From Ectobius pallidus (Eukaryota; Arthropoda; Insecta; Blattodea; Ectobiidae), in NCBI GenBank assembly GCA_964059195.1, contig CAXKWD010000001.1, forward strand, positions 121,701,751 through 121,765,750: a stretch of DNA of 64,000 nt, given 5' to 3'. How positions within the stretch are numbered: position 1 is the stretch's first letter; every line of letters begins with the position of its first letter. Below, in pieces: positions 27,512-64,000 of this stretch. The notes under the pieces are model-generated. The model ran no database searches. It saw only the letters and a program-made list of their open reading frames with translations, and had not been told where the DNA came from. Made by a program: the position numbers and the translations under genes.

Positions 27512-27826
27512 GGGGTACGCCGTAGAGTAGTGGTTGAGGCGCTCCGCTACAAACCGGAAGGTCGCGGGTTCGATTCCCGATAAGGTCGTTGGAGTTTTTC
27601 GATTGGCCTAATCCTTTTGGTGGCACTATGGCCCTGGGGTCAACTCAGCCTCTAGCAGAAATTAGTACCAGGAGTAATCCTGGGGGTGAAGGCGGCCGGT
27701 GAGTAAGGCTGACAACCTTACCACCTTCACGTGCAGAATGTCCAAAATCTGGGAGCCTCAACCTCCTGGAAACCTCTGGGCCTCCATGGCCTGTCTAGGG
27801 ACCACTTCACTCACTTTACTTCACTT
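27512..27826 (+). mobile_element. SINE-A with 16 bp TSD
   Basis: 315 bp. tRNA-like head with box A-like GTAGAGTAGTGGTTGAGGCGC and box B GGGTTCGATTCCC, a body with GGCCCTGGGGTCAACTCAGCC and AACCTTACCACCTTCACGTG, and a TTCACTCACTTTACTTCACT tail. Exact 16 bp target repeats TATAATAATCACAGAA lie at 27496-27511 and 27827-27842. An inverted relative is at 29369-29643. Confidence 0.9.
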
Positions 27827-28317
27827 TATAATAATCACAGAAAAAATCCATAACAATCCAAAACAGGCAAAAAAGGACTTAATCCTTAAAATACGCAACA
27901 TAAGCCAAAATACGCAAAAAAGGGAAAATAAAAACTGGCCCTACCATCCCTAAAGTACGGAAACATGTTTATATCTATTTAACATTTTAATATATCCACC
28001 CAAAAAGAAAAGGCATGTCACTTAACTTCTGGGCTCTATTATAATATGGTGTTTTAATAATCTCGACTCTACACAACAGAAGTGCCCCTGCGCATAGGCC
28101 TACATGCAAAAATATTACAATCACCCGATTATAAAATAGTCTAATTCTCCGAGCAAAAGCCGCACGGAGGCCATCTGCACTTTTGCGATGTCAGAAAATT
28201 TTTAACAGACCTGAATCGATTCCATCCTTAGTTTGAAAAAATCGCAGAACTTAATTCAAAGGCAGGAGAGAATAAATTATCTATATCACAGAAATTTGGA
28301 TTATGGCTAGACCCGGG

Positions 28318-29367
28318 ATTTTAGGCTCTAAAAATAGTTTTAGGCACCTAAAGTAGGCTTTTAAAACAAGTATATAGGCTTTTAAAAGAGAAAATAGGCA
28401 CTTATAATATGCTTTAAAAATGTGTAAATATACAGAAAATAGACTTTAAAATACTACATTATGCTCTTAATCTGCAACGTGATCTTTTTTTACTGTAAGA
28501 AACATGGTATACCTATTCTTAACAGAAATAACTGCAAATTTAAGACAGAATTAAAAAGACACTTATCAAAAACAGTTTTGGATTATATGAAAAATTAGAA
28601 CACTACACGTTTTCAAGGGCGTTGGCTTTCAATAACGGCTGCTACCCAGCTCATGGTCTGCAGATATTGGGCGGCCGTGTGGTTAGCTTCCCAATTGTCC
28701 TCATAACGCTGGGTCAGCACTGTTCCAGATCTCGTACCTTTCTAAATTACTGCCGATACTGGTCCAACCCATGCCGCCTGGACGAGTTCTCTAAAATTAA
28801 TTGGAGGAGCCAATAGTAAAACCTTAATTTTAGATTAATATGAAAAAATGCACACACTTGTTTATTGCACTACTGCCATCAAAAGTCATCCCTGGAAATT
28901 GTATAAGCGAACTCTTAGATGATTTCGTTTTAGGCATCACGAACTATATTCACTTAAACAGTTGGTCTTTCACTGGCGACTTGACACAGTATGTCCCTTC
29001 TTACTATATACTTACTACTTGTTGTTTTGAGCTAATCCTCCCCCTTCCCCATCAGTCAGCATTCCTTTGGCGACAATTGTTTGGGAAAATCAAGTTTCTG
29101 TGAAAAACCCTTCCTCTGCTGTTCTGCTTTTCATTCAGGGATGTCCATTAAATGATTGTAAAAGTTACAGAAGTTGAGTTTTATTTTAAATGTACAAAAT
29201 AGGCATTTTAGGCACTAAAATAGTAAAAATAGGCTCCAATGTCCAAGTAGGCATTTTAGGGCATATAAAACTCTATAAATATAGGCCTAAGTGATTTATC
29301 ATGAAATGTCGATATATTTTTAAAATTTCATGTTATTTCATAAGGAACAAAATAGGCATTTGCTACA
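28318..29367. mobile_element. Second copy of the 10389 hAT MITE, broken
   Basis: Starts TAGACCCGGGATTTTAGGCT at 28318 and follows the 10389 element to ~28455. A ~475 bp unrelated segment intervenes (28456-28930). The match then resumes (CACTTAAACAG, TTTCACTGGCGACTTG, TAGGCATTTTAGGCAC) to 29360, where SINE-A interrupts it. The right terminal repeat is not found. Confidence 0.75.
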
Positions 29368-29368
29368 T

Positions 29369-29643
29369 TTATTAAGGCCCAGTATGGGCCATGGAGATCC
29401 TTAGGGTTCCGGGAGGTTGAGGCTCCCAGATTAAGACATTCGACACATGAAGGTGGCAAGAATATTACGATTTCACACTGGCCGCTTTTTTTACCCCCGG
29501 GAATAGTCCTGGTACTCACTTCTGTTAGAGAATTAGTCGACCCCAGGGCCATTGTATCACCAGAAGGATTTAGGCCATCGGAAAAATCCCACCGACCTCA
29601 TGTGGAATCGAACCCACGACCTTCCGGTGTGTGGCGTAGAGAC
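29369..29643 (-). mobile_element. SINE-A copy, inverted, inside the broken hAT MITE
   Basis: The reverse complement matches 27512-27826: head with box B GGGTTCGATTCC, GGCCTAAATCCTTCTGGTG, GGCCCTGGGGTCGACT, and GAGCCTCAACCTCCCGGAA. Flanked by an inverted TTGCTACATT / AATGTAGCAA pair rather than a direct repeat. Confidence 0.8.
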
Positions 29644-29699
29644 CAAAATAATGTAGCAACCAAAAAATCTAAGGAGTGAAAATGAATTATTTGAAAAGA

Positions 29700-29870
29700 T
29701 GGAGATGTAAAATTTGATCATAAAGGTCATTATTCCGCTAACGGTTAACCGATTTAGTCCAAAACCAATAGGATTCTTCCTATGGATTTTATAAGTGTGT
29801 ACACAACGTTCCATGAAAATCAGTATTCGAGATGTCGCACGTATTGACAAACTGACGGACATTTTCCCGT
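29700..29870 (-). repeat. Single inverted unit of the ~150 bp tandem-unit family
   Basis: The reverse complement (TTTTCATGGAACGTTGTGTAC, ACTTATAAAATCCATAGGAA, GGACTAAATCGGTTAACCG) lines up with the units at 4415-5176. Confidence 0.65.
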
Positions 29871-30514
29871 TCACCAAGTAATCTTTAGAAAGTAGAATTC
29901 TGACCCTTAATAATAAACAAATTACAATAGTCAAATTTGTTCTTTGTATCAAATTAATAAGCTAGTTGCTTGAAATTTTACGCTAACATTATTTAAATAG
30001 CGTTTTACGCTAACATTGTTAAACTTAAGGGGAAAATTGGCTTAAAAATATAATTTACAGCATATGAGCTACAAAATTACGAATAAATTGTGACATGGAG
30101 TAAATTTAAAGTCTCAATTGAAATAAAACATACACTTTTTCGTTATAAGTCGTAAAGTATTGATGATATCTGGTATTTTCCCCTTAATTAAATAGGAAAG
30201 TTCATTTAATAAAATATAAAATTTTATTCTCATTGTTGTGCATGATCTCCAAATTATTCTTCCTGCAACTTCAGGCTAAGTTGAACAGTCAGTTGTAAAA
30301 CATTTCATTTTAAGTTACGTTTGGTGCAGAGGCAAATTCTCTTATGCGCTAGTAAATTGTAGTCCATTAATTATTTTAGTAATCGTTTTTATTTAACTCA
30401 ATAAAATATTCAAATTGCTCTCTTCTTAATTAACTAAGCTGAATATTACTCAAGTACTGCACAAGAGCTGAAATCATGCACGCAGGTGAAGACATTTGAA
30501 AATATTTTACAAGT
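29871..30514. other. Intergenic, nothing recognised
   Basis: AT-rich, with no coding remnant or repeat end noticed before the LTR-like block. Confidence 0.4.
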
Positions 30515-33500
30515 TGTCACGACGCAAATAGCGTCGTGCATAATCAACGATAGGAGACCATTCCTAAACAAAGGAAGGGTTGGGGGACCGCAACTAATCG
30601 ATATTGAACATTTTCATGATTATCGATACTGCCCTGAATTTATTTGAATTACAGAAAAGGAGAGGTGCGCATGCGTCGACGGTGAATCGACGAGAGAGAC
30701 GTGTGGAACCTGAAAGACGGTTGAGGAGTACGTGCCTGACTACGAGAGAGAGAAGTTGAAAAGGCAGAAGGGAGAAGACGAGATTGGGATGTGTGACAGC
30801 GGTAGAGACGTTTTGGCATGATGGTGTGTCAGACTTTCATCTAAGGAAATTCTGGTTGTGAACTTCCTTGACACGACTATATGGAGATAGTCATTAATCA
30901 GAAGAATAAACCAAGTCGGCCAGTACGAGACACCGCTACAGCGAACATCAGCTGTGAGAGTGAGTCGTGACTGCTCGCTCTGAATAAGAGCAGATATGGA
31001 CATCAGGAAGTAACGGAAGACAACTCAGGATCGGAGGATAAGTTGGACATCACTGGTTGAGTATAATCGTCTAGACTTTTTCTTATTGTTTGGGGAGTGA
31101 GAAAACTGAGATATTCCCTTTTTTGTAAGGATGGTTTCTAAGTAATGTGTGGCGATTAGACGCCGTTTCGTATGATAAAAGAATAGAATAGGAACATAGA
31201 AGTGAGAATTCTAGAAGTAAAGTGATGAAATCCAGTAATCCAACTATTTTCTATTTCTGGTCTAAGTTAATTATAAAAGAGCAGTCAAGAGCCTAACCGC
31301 TGAATGCCAAAGATAGATCTCTTCACTTTGGGGTTTTATGGGTGATTGTCCCACGAATGAATACATAGCTAGGGGCAATTGGTGATGCTCATATAAACTT
31401 TGTTATTTTTGAGACAGGACGAGAGGGGAGTAAGGAAGAAAGGTAATTAAGGGGCATGCTTAGTACTTCTTACGAGGGCCCCTCCCACTTGGGTTTCTTT
31501 CAGGTGACGGGTGACTATCTATAAATCGATTTCATGCTGGCCTGTAGTGTTAAGTTATGTTTTTTTTTATAGAGATTTATCTACAAGCGAAAGTGTATGG
31601 AATATGGTAGAGGAGGATAAGAAGTGGAAAGATTGAAGGGCAAAAGAAGGCCTACGAGTGGTAGTGCATTAGGTGTGTACCATTGGAAAATTTACATGTT
31701 AGGGTAGAAGTAGAAGTCACTAAAGGGGTTATAGAGAAGCTTACTAATCTGGGCGTGAATTAGTTTCAGTTAGAATTCTAGGGAATTTAGAGACAAAAGA
31801 AGATTGGGTGCCCATGCTAAAGAGTAGTAACTTAAGAAGTAGGAAAACTAGAATAACCACCAAGTGAATTAAATCAATGGTATAAGCTGAAGGGAACTCT
31901 ACTTAAAGAAAGAAAGGGGTTAAAAGATAATAGCTGATGATTGGTCAGGTTAGAAAGAGGTGAGTGAGTTAAAAGATAATAGCTGATGATTGGTCAGGTT
32001 AGAAAGAGGTGAGTGAGTTGAAAGATAATAGCTGATGATTGGTCAGGTTAGAAAGAGGAGAATAGGTAATCACGAGTAGTGTACTGGTGATAAGTAGTTT
32101 ATTAACAAGTACTAGAGATTGTAAGGGTGAGGTGAGGGAACGCCGGAAGTACCCCGAATCAAACAAATAAAATCTGGTAGTAGGCAAGGCCTATACTAGT
32201 GACATATAAAGAAAAGAAATTTATGAGAGATTGTGAAAGCCATCGATGTTGGAGGCGAACAACGGCCCCACGTGCCTCTAGGAGAGAGTGTCAGGGACCT
32301 CTGACATCGATTTACAAAATTTTATTTTTGTTTGCGGCCCATTAATATTTTCCCGGTTGCAGGAGAGGAGTCAGATTGTTGGTAACTCAAGATCTAGACG
32401 CCGCTCCTGTATCGGTGGTCTATCGCCACAGTCACTCTGTGGGTATAGGCCTAAACTTCTATTTCTTTCTTCATGAGACTGTCTTTCCTATCTATCTTTA
32501 AATACAATTCTTCATGGACTAAGATGACTAGTAGACTAGTATAGGAGACATAGGTGGGATTATTGAGTGTAATCTGTAGAGTTAAGGACTGGATTATGAA
32601 TTGAAAACCTTTATTTATTCAAAAAAAAAGTATAATATATATATTGAACTATCCTGGAGTTGCAAATGTAAATGACTACACAAGTTAGTAGTAAATTAGA
32701 AGAATAATACAAGACGTTCTAGTAGATACCTGGAAACAAAAAAAAAAGAAAGAAGATTAAAGTAATTAATTAGGGATTTGTTATTGTTGAACAGAGAACG
32801 TACTTATACAGTTAAGCTGGGTATACTAACCTTGAATAATTAAATACCATCCTACTAATAAAAATGTTGAATGGTTAATGTTGTGTAAATGTAATTTATT
32901 GTATGTAAGATTGTTATTGATGAAAAGAGAAAAAAAAATTAATATATTAAATAAAATTATGGTTATTGTTATGCAAAGTAAATTAACGTGAAGTTCAGAT
33001 TTTTGACCCTTATCCTAGTAATGGTTTGAGAATCGCTGATTTTTTTTGGTATAAGTTATATACTTTGGTAGTGAGCACTGAAAAAGGAGAAAAAGAAGAA
33101 ATAGAGAGAAGCAGAGTAATAAACGAAAGGTAAATCCGAACCCAATTCCCGTCTCCACTGTTAATTTAAAAGCTAGTCGAGAGGCATGTAGGTACATAGC
33201 CTGTGTATCTATAATTTAATTTGTGACTGGGCTGATACATAACAAAAAGAAAAGAGGAAGCGTATTGATGATGGCGCCCGTTAATATAAATTTTCATCAA
33301 TATTATCAAAACTGGGTAAATTGTTAAAAGAAAGAGAAAGTAGACTGGGAGTAGGAAATTTGCAATCACCCGGTGACAGAGGTAGTTGTACTGAACGTTG
33401 GAATGTGGACTATGCAGGCAGTGTTATGATGACACGACAGGTGCATAAGTGACCTTGTTTTGTAGGAGTTCAGTAAACTTATGTAATACGGTTGAGAATA

Positions 33501-33520
33501 ATCACATATTAGTCGTCACA
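30515..33520 (+). mobile_element. Putative long LTR of a Ty3/gypsy-like retroelement
   Basis: A ~3.0 kb purine-rich block, unlike its AT-rich surroundings. It starts TGTCACGACG and ends AGTCGTCACA, so the ends form the TG...CA inverted pair of an LTR. Just after it, 33521 onward reads GATTTTGGCGAAGA, where TGGCG could be a primer-binding site. No gag/pol motif was seen on either side, and no second LTR or matching 4-6 bp duplication, so it would be a lone or truncated LTR. A hairpin (ATCGATGT...ACATCGAT, 32240-32311) and a 49 bp minisatellite lie inside. The alternative is an unrelated unique region. Confidence 0.38.
31922..32059. repeat. 49 bp tandem repeat, ~2.8 units
   Basis: AAAGATAATAGCTGATGATT followed by GGTCAGGTTAGAAAGAGG repeats at 31922, 31971 and 32020 with near-perfect identity. 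The last unit is cut short. Confidence 0.93.
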
Positions 33521-33760
33521 GATTTTGGCGAAGAATTTTGGCGAAGATTTAATCCAAGAAGTTAGGGAACTTTATAGCATAAAGTAAGAGAGCCTTCAAA
33601 AGTTTGGTCGCCCATAGCATAAAGTAAGAAAGCCCATCACAAAGTAGGAGGCTATACAAGCTACAAAGTGAATTTGAATTTGAATTTAAAAAAAAAAAGT
33701 ATTTTACTCCACCAGTGTTGAGAGTTTGGCAGTCTTTTATATATTTCAGTAAGGGACGTG
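33521..33760. promoter_or_regulatory. 5' flank of gene B
   Basis: 240 bp between the LTR-like block and the ATG. Contains an ATAGCATAAAGTAAG phrase twice (33577, 33616) and a TATATATTTCAG just before TAAGGGACGTG, which could be a splice acceptor of a non-coding first exon. No certain TATA box can be assigned. Confidence 0.35.
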
Positions 33761-58390
<24,630 letters not shown>

Positions 58391-58423
58391 GTAAGTATAT
58401 AAGAATATAATCCTACCTGACAA

Positions 58424-59340
58424 TCTCTATATATATAAGAGGCTTTGTCCTGACTGAATGACTGACTGATTGACAGAGAATCAACGTATAGCCTAAACTA
58501 AACTATAACTTGGAATTTTGACAGTACCTTCGTTTCATAGTGGTGCTCACTAAGAAAGGGTTTTGAAAAATTTCGATTTTAAATGCCAAAAATCAAATGT
58601 TTTTGAGAATACTTAATCCCTTTTTACACAGAATTATCCAATCCAAATCACATTTGACATTAAAACATATTGTTGCCAGTGCGTCTCAGATGGGTTTGGA
58701 AAAAAAAATGAAACTCGAATTTGACAAATTAGAGAACTATCAATATCCACGAAAATAATGCAGTGACATAACTTTCTTTACCCTGGACATAGAGAAAACA
58801 ATACGAGGTATGGTAATATATATATTAAGTTAGTATATCGCAGGTTTTTGGAGAGAGAAGTATGAAAGGGATATTTCATTTCTGTTTAATTTCATCCCCA
58901 AAACGGTTTTATGGTAACATGAGAGTGAGAAATAAAATATTCCGCAAAGACAATAGGCCTACAATTTTATGTTACCGGAATTTATGTTTCTTCTTATTTG
59001 AACCCCTACCCGGCTTGCTGTGTACAAGCGATATAATTCATTAAAATACGTTATGTTCAGGTACTGTGGACCATGCGATATCATTATTATTATAAGAGGG
59101 ATAATCAATATAGGCCTAAATATGGTCAAACGTTGTTCGATTTCGACGAAACTCGCTATACAGGGGTTTTCTGGGCCAAGGACCTCGAATCTGAGGTCGC
59201 TTTTACCAGGCGACGCTATCTAATAGTGGTATGTAATTCACGTGATTTAAGTGTTAATAAATATAATGATTTAACTATTATGCTCTTAACTTTTAATTTT
59301 TGAAATAATTATCACGGGCGAAGCCGCGGGCACATGCTAG
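58424..59340 (+). mobile_element. Helitron-like element, second copy
   Basis: 917 bp. Starts TCTCTATATATATAAG after an A and ends GCCGCGGGCACATGCTAG before a T. Shares its 3' part (59095-59340) with 5535-5850 and 5955-6197, and its 5' part with the fragment at 22178. No Rep/helicase coding. Immediately follows gene B exon 7. Confidence 0.6.
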
Positions 59341-62320
59341 TTTAGTATAAAATGAATTCATTAATAGGAGAGTTTCCAAATCAAAACTCCATTATTGAGA
59401 GATTAAGTAAAATCATTGACGTGAAAACTAATAATGCTACTTTTTTTCAACTGTAGTCCTAGGAACACTCGTCAATTCACTTTATTTATTTTTTTTTTGC
59501 CTCATTAAAATGTACTTAACCATTTTCTTCTTCTTCCGCTTTACCTCCCCTCTGTAGGTCTTAATAGTCAACGCACTTAAGGCAGGAAACTAATCTATTG
59601 GGATAGGATATGATGTGCAATCAGCACGACGCAGGCCTCCTCCTAGGACAACATAAACTTGCGCGACAACAAACACGGAACATTCTTTTTAGTGTTCTGA
59701 AAATTTCAATCTGGAACTCGCATTTGGGAGTGGCGGAAAACCTTGAAAACTTCACTTGAAAAAGAAAAAGAATGTGAGTCCTTAACGTTAACGGCTCTGC
59801 CATCCTAGTCAGTTGTATATTACCCACAAGCGTAAAGTACACAAGAGCGAAAAGTAGAGCAATAGAACACAAGCGCCGAAAAGTTGTTGGGACCGGAGTA
59901 TGGCCTATGGTCGAGGACTCCGGGGGTGGTGGAGGGCCAAAAAAAAAATCGTTACATCTAAAATTAAAAATCCATAATAATTTATTTATAAGAAATGTCT
60001 AGCTTTAAAATGATAGATAGGAATAAGATAAAGGATATACCTAACTCTGTATTATTACAAAAAGGTATGTTATTAAAAATTATTTTCCTCTGGCTCAACT
60101 CATTCTTCAAGTAACTTGCCTACACTTGATCACAATTTACACATTCTACACCGAAAACCTCAACATGATTTTAATATTTTGTGACCAATTTAGAAACACA
60201 TGTACGGTTTCTGAAGCTGATAATTTCGATTTTTTCTCACTCATGATTGATGTTTTTTTAATGTTTGAATTCTGTTTTGTTTATTTTGTGCAGCAGGTAT
60301 GACCAATTAGAGGCCCCGACCTTATGTAAATTATTTATAGTTTTATTTGTTTTAGGCTATAATATGGATAGTTTTGGCCACGGATATCCTGATACTTTTA
60401 TATTCCAAACTTAACTTCTGGAAACTTGTACCACGTGAAAAATGTCCTGAATTGCTTCCATATTTGGAGGCTCGTATTTTGTATTAATTAAAATTTTCCA
60501 TTATGAAGGAAGTTAAATGTTCACAAAGAAACAGACTTACCGATGCCCGTCTTCAGGACTTAAATATATCAACATATTTTGAAATAATCTTTGGTGAACT
60601 TGTTACTTCCAACGAGCGTCCACAGTGCTCTCATTAATGTGTACTTCATTTAAACAGATAATAATTTTATTACATCCAAAAAAGAGCTCTCATTAATGTG
60701 TTCTGAATTTTAATAAATAATAATCTTACTTCATTAAAAAAGGGGCTTTTTTTAATGTGACCTGCGTTTTAGTAAATAATAATTCAACATTTTAATAATA
60801 ACTTTCCTGCATTAAAAGTGTTCAGCCAGTGACGTCAATACACAACATATATGGGCTCAAGTAAGTAAAGAAGTTGGTCACCCCTGTTGTACGGCATTGT
60901 TGAATTTTCTTTGTATTTAAAAAATCCTTATTATTCTATGTCTTGTTTGAAATCACAAGTGTGAAACACACTACTTAAAATAATAATTTATAAAATTCTA
61001 TAAAATCGTTTAAGTCATTTTACATGTAACTCAGTAATTCATTAATTAATATGTTTTACAAATAGGCTTTTATGATTATAACAATAGTCATTTCAGGTTC
61101 TGAAAGCTTTTTACATGTTTCTGCACTAAAACCATCCACCAAACTGAATTTCTGGGGAAAAAAATCAAATGATTTTCCCATTATTTTAACTGCTGCTTCA
61201 CTAAAGGCAAGAAATTTTCACAAAATAATTCATACGGCCAGTTGAAAGCTAACACTGTTGTTTGTACCATCATTTTACATTAAACATGACAAACATTTAC
61301 AAGAATGCTGATCTTACTACAGGGAAATCGTGGGAGAATCTCCTCAAGAAATGCAACCAGAACGAAACTACTGAACTACATAACAGTAAGTACATTATTA
61401 AAATTAGCTTCCGCGGCCATTTTTTTTTGTAACAGTTTAATTTCATTGAGAACGGCAGAAATGGCAAAAGATTCACAATTTTGAAGAGAAACAAAATGCC
61501 CTCCCTTAGCCTAATGACCTAAGCGTCTAGCTTATATTCATGAGGTCTCGAATCAGAGTCCAGATCCATAGTTAGTAGATTCCCTTAGCGGTCAGCCTAG
61601 TAAGTAGGCCTATTAAAGCTCTGGTTCTAATTCCAATGGATACTAAAACCACCCCATCATCTCATATCCCCCTGCGTAATAGAAATCCCAGCTCAAGTAA
61701 TGGGGATACATTCCCCCAAACAAGGTTGGAATACCACATACCCTAACCGGGTAGTGACGTCCTATCTAAAATAAATTTAAACACAATGTTCTTACTAATG
61801 TTCCATATAGATTAAAAAATAAGATTGATATAAAATATTGTTATTAATTACTCTTTTTCTTTTCTTTTTTATCAAACAGCTGTAAAACATATCAATATAT
61901 ACCAATTTATTGATAATAGCACATAATTGGTATTCTGAATATTCAGTATTCTGCATTGAAAAATAAAATCCCGGAACAAGTCCTCAATTTTAACTGGTTG
62001 GAATGTTACATAGGTTTCGATAAGGCCAGATATAGACAATAAAACACACAATTCTCTAAGAAATCGCAAACATTGCAAAATAAGGCAAAAGATATAGGGA
62101 AACTAAAATTATATAATCAATTGCAATCCCGGTTCTCATGTATGGTAGCTAATCATGAATAATCACACCGAAGGGTGAAAGCTACAAGTTGTAAAATGAG
62201 ATTCCTACGAAACGTTAAAGGTTGTACAAGTATAGCATTCAGTATCAACGAAATAATAGATGAAAGTAGAGAGAAATGGGAGGAGCATATGTGCCATAGG
62301 AAAGAAGAAAGGGTTTTACT
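59341..62320. other. Gene B intron or flank, mostly unclassified
   Basis: No esterase exon or transposase motif recognised. A weak tRNA-like stretch lies near 61505-61565 (AGGTCTCGAATCAGAGTC resembles box B). The 83-codon - strand frame at 59621-59872 has no recognisable similarity. Confidence 0.4.
60629..60810. repeat. Degenerate ~60 bp tandem repeat, three units
   Basis: CTCTCATTAATGTG twice and CTTTTTTTAATGTG once, each followed by TTTA.TAAATAATAAT and an ACATT/TCATT stretch, at ~58-62 bp spacing. Confidence 0.65.
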
Positions 62321-62330
62321 AATTATTATA

Positions 62331-62862
62331 TGTATTTTGGCCCCTGAAGGGGGAAGGCGGGTTGGGACTACCCTAAGCACTTCAGCCTTGCGGCTCATTG
62401 TGCCAACCTCCGGAATGGAATGATTTGCAAGCCCAACGGTCCCTCGACAACAGACCCCACCGCGAGCCCCCACGGAACTCCCCTACATCCAGCAGATACC
62501 TCTACCATGCCACGTGTGCCACTGCCTCGGTACCTCTTACAGAGCCCCCAGGTTGGCAGCACACCAGCCAGCAACTTCAGGACCACAAGCCACGGGGAGG
62601 ACGGGAGAGGCCCACAGCAGGTGCTGGGGGCGAGGGTATACCGGAAACCGGGAAAGGAAACGGGATGATTATGAGAGGGAGTTTGAAGATGAAATGGAGA
62701 GTGTTGGTGGAATGAGAGGGGGAAACGGGAGGATCCCCGAGAAAAACCCCCAAAGGTCACGGCTTCGTCCACCACGAATGACACGCCCGCCAGGCCCGGG
62801 GATTGAACCCGGGACCGCTAGCATGCCAGGCCCACGCGCTAAGCATGAGCCACCGCGACGGC
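62331..62862 (-). mobile_element. SINE-D full copy with 10 bp TSD
   Basis: 532 bp. On the - strand: tRNA-like head (box A-like GTGGCTCATGCTTAGCGCG, box B CGGGTTCAATCCC, 62790-62860), GC-rich body, AAAATACAT end. Flanked by AATTATTATA at 62321-62330 and 62863-62872. The overlapping long frames here reflect high GC with few stops, not genes. Confidence 0.85.
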
Positions 62863-62872
62863 AATTATTATA

Positions 62873-64000
62873 ACTTAGATATATAAACCCAAAGAGAAAC
62901 AAGATTCTGAAACCCTAGAAAAATAAGGAAGTACTGTAATTATTGTACAGACGAACAGTCAACCCTGTCTTAAACCCATAATATATGTTATTGTGCTTCT
63001 AAGGAAATTAACTGAAGTCACTTTAAGATAACCCACATTAGACCTTTTTTGTAGAAAATTGCCTAAAGTTCTAAGCAGTTCCAAATTACTCGAGTCTTTT
63101 CTTAAGACAGTAACTTGTAAATACAAAACGAAATGAAAAACTAGAGTTAAAATAAACTTATGCTGAAGAACGATAGTAGCCTACGACGATAAAACCGAGA
63201 AAACAATTTTGTGTGTTTTTGTAGCGAAAAACTGGCTCCCCGGGAATAGGTTCCATTTTCAAATGTAGATATAGGCTAGGCCTACCTGTTACAATTTTTT
63301 AACTCAGCTTTATTTATAAGTTACTTCTTTGAACATCGAGCTCATATCGAGAGTTCAGGTTCAGTAGGTATACTAAAGTAGGCAATATAACTATTGATGA
63401 GATTCTGTTTGCTATTGTTGATGTGTTACGGCTTGGTAATTTCAACTAATATTCAATTTTAATGGATGTGAAACAGGATGAAACATGCTAAGTAAATTTC
63501 CAAATCAGCCTTTACGGCAGAAGAAACCCTGAACAAATACAAGATAAATTGGCCGGCCACGGGGTTTGAATGCAAGTAATAGCATGAACCTACAACACGT
63601 ACTTTCTCATTTGATTGACTTCGCAATTAATTATGAAATGCTTTAAAGTAAAAAAATTAATTAACAAGAATGAACTAACTTGATAATCTGTTATTAGGAA
63701 AATAGGTTTGTTACTTTAGGGAAATTTTTGAAGTAAATATATTTAGTTAAACAAATATATAATTTTAACAAAGAATGTTGATGTTTCCACCACGTAGTAA
63801 TACTTCAAGCCTAACGAAGACAGTAGTACAGATGATGCATTTCTGAAAACGAAAAAAATGGCTAGAATAAAGGTGAGGTTTTAGTAAAACTCTAATAGCA
63901 ATTTATTGTATAATAGTAGGCCTATTCTTTCATTTCTGTACACTGTAAAGACCTAAAAATACTATACTGAAATTAGATATGACCAAAATGGTACGAGAAA
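62873..64000. other. Right end of window, nothing recognised
   Basis: AT-rich; no later exon of gene B (the segment matching DMVFVNGIY or GASHAD of gene A) was found before the edge. Confidence 0.45.

Noticed and set aside
62395..62902. Several overlapping ORFs of 80-130 codons
   Set aside because: They overlap on both strands within a GC-rich SINE bounded by a 10 bp TSD. No conserved domain is seen.

Overview
This window looks like nuclear DNA of a large, AT-rich, transposon-filled insect genome. It has spliced genes with multi-kilobase introns, tRNA-derived SINEs, several non-LTR retrotransposons, mariner, hAT, Helitron-like and Harbinger-like elements, and long microsatellites. A polyneopteran such as a cockroach or termite would fit, but that is an inference from genome style and gene family, not an identification. 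No rRNA, CRISPR or bacterial-type operon is visible.

The host genes are two type-B carboxylesterases in tandem on the + strand, each cut by a window edge. Gene A (795-16650) lacks its first exons, which lie upstream. Eight exons encode 447 codons plus a stop, with a full catalytic triad: Ser in GVSAG, Glu in NSNEG, His in GASHAD. Gene B (33761 to beyond 58390) has its start codon, a signal peptide and seven exons (397 codons). Its last exons, including the catalytic His, lie past the right edge. The two share intron positions and phases. In B the oxyanion-hole His is replaced by Phe (FGGA) and the nucleophile motif is GVSSG. A decayed first exon of a third paralogue lies between them (19110-19216), so this is a fragment of an esterase cluster.

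Most of the rest is mobile DNA. Introns of gene A (955-16457): a deleted mariner (2574-3457), a Helitron-like element (3920-6197) with a nested block of ~150 bp tandem units, a long ACAT microsatellite, a hAT MITE (10389-10949) and a 5'-truncated RNase H-bearing LINE (13676-14898). Between the genes: two hAT elements side by side in one target site (16862-18258), a LINE reverse-transcriptase relic (19640-20640), a second LINE relic (22560-25312), several SINEs with target-site duplications, a broken hAT copy (28318-29367) and a ~3 kb LTR-like block (30515-33520) ending 240 bp before gene B's start codon. Introns of gene B: a mariner relic split by a 2.1 kb hAT element that is itself hit by a 693 bp hAT element, further SINEs and MITEs, and, in the 9.4 kb intron before exon 7, three head-to-tail copies of a ~2.48 kb TIR element (49752-57650).

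The observations most worth checking are: the triple Harbinger-like array, whose units share single TTA target sites; the GC-AG intron required to keep gene A open; the hAT pair sharing a target site; and the modified catalytic motifs of gene B.
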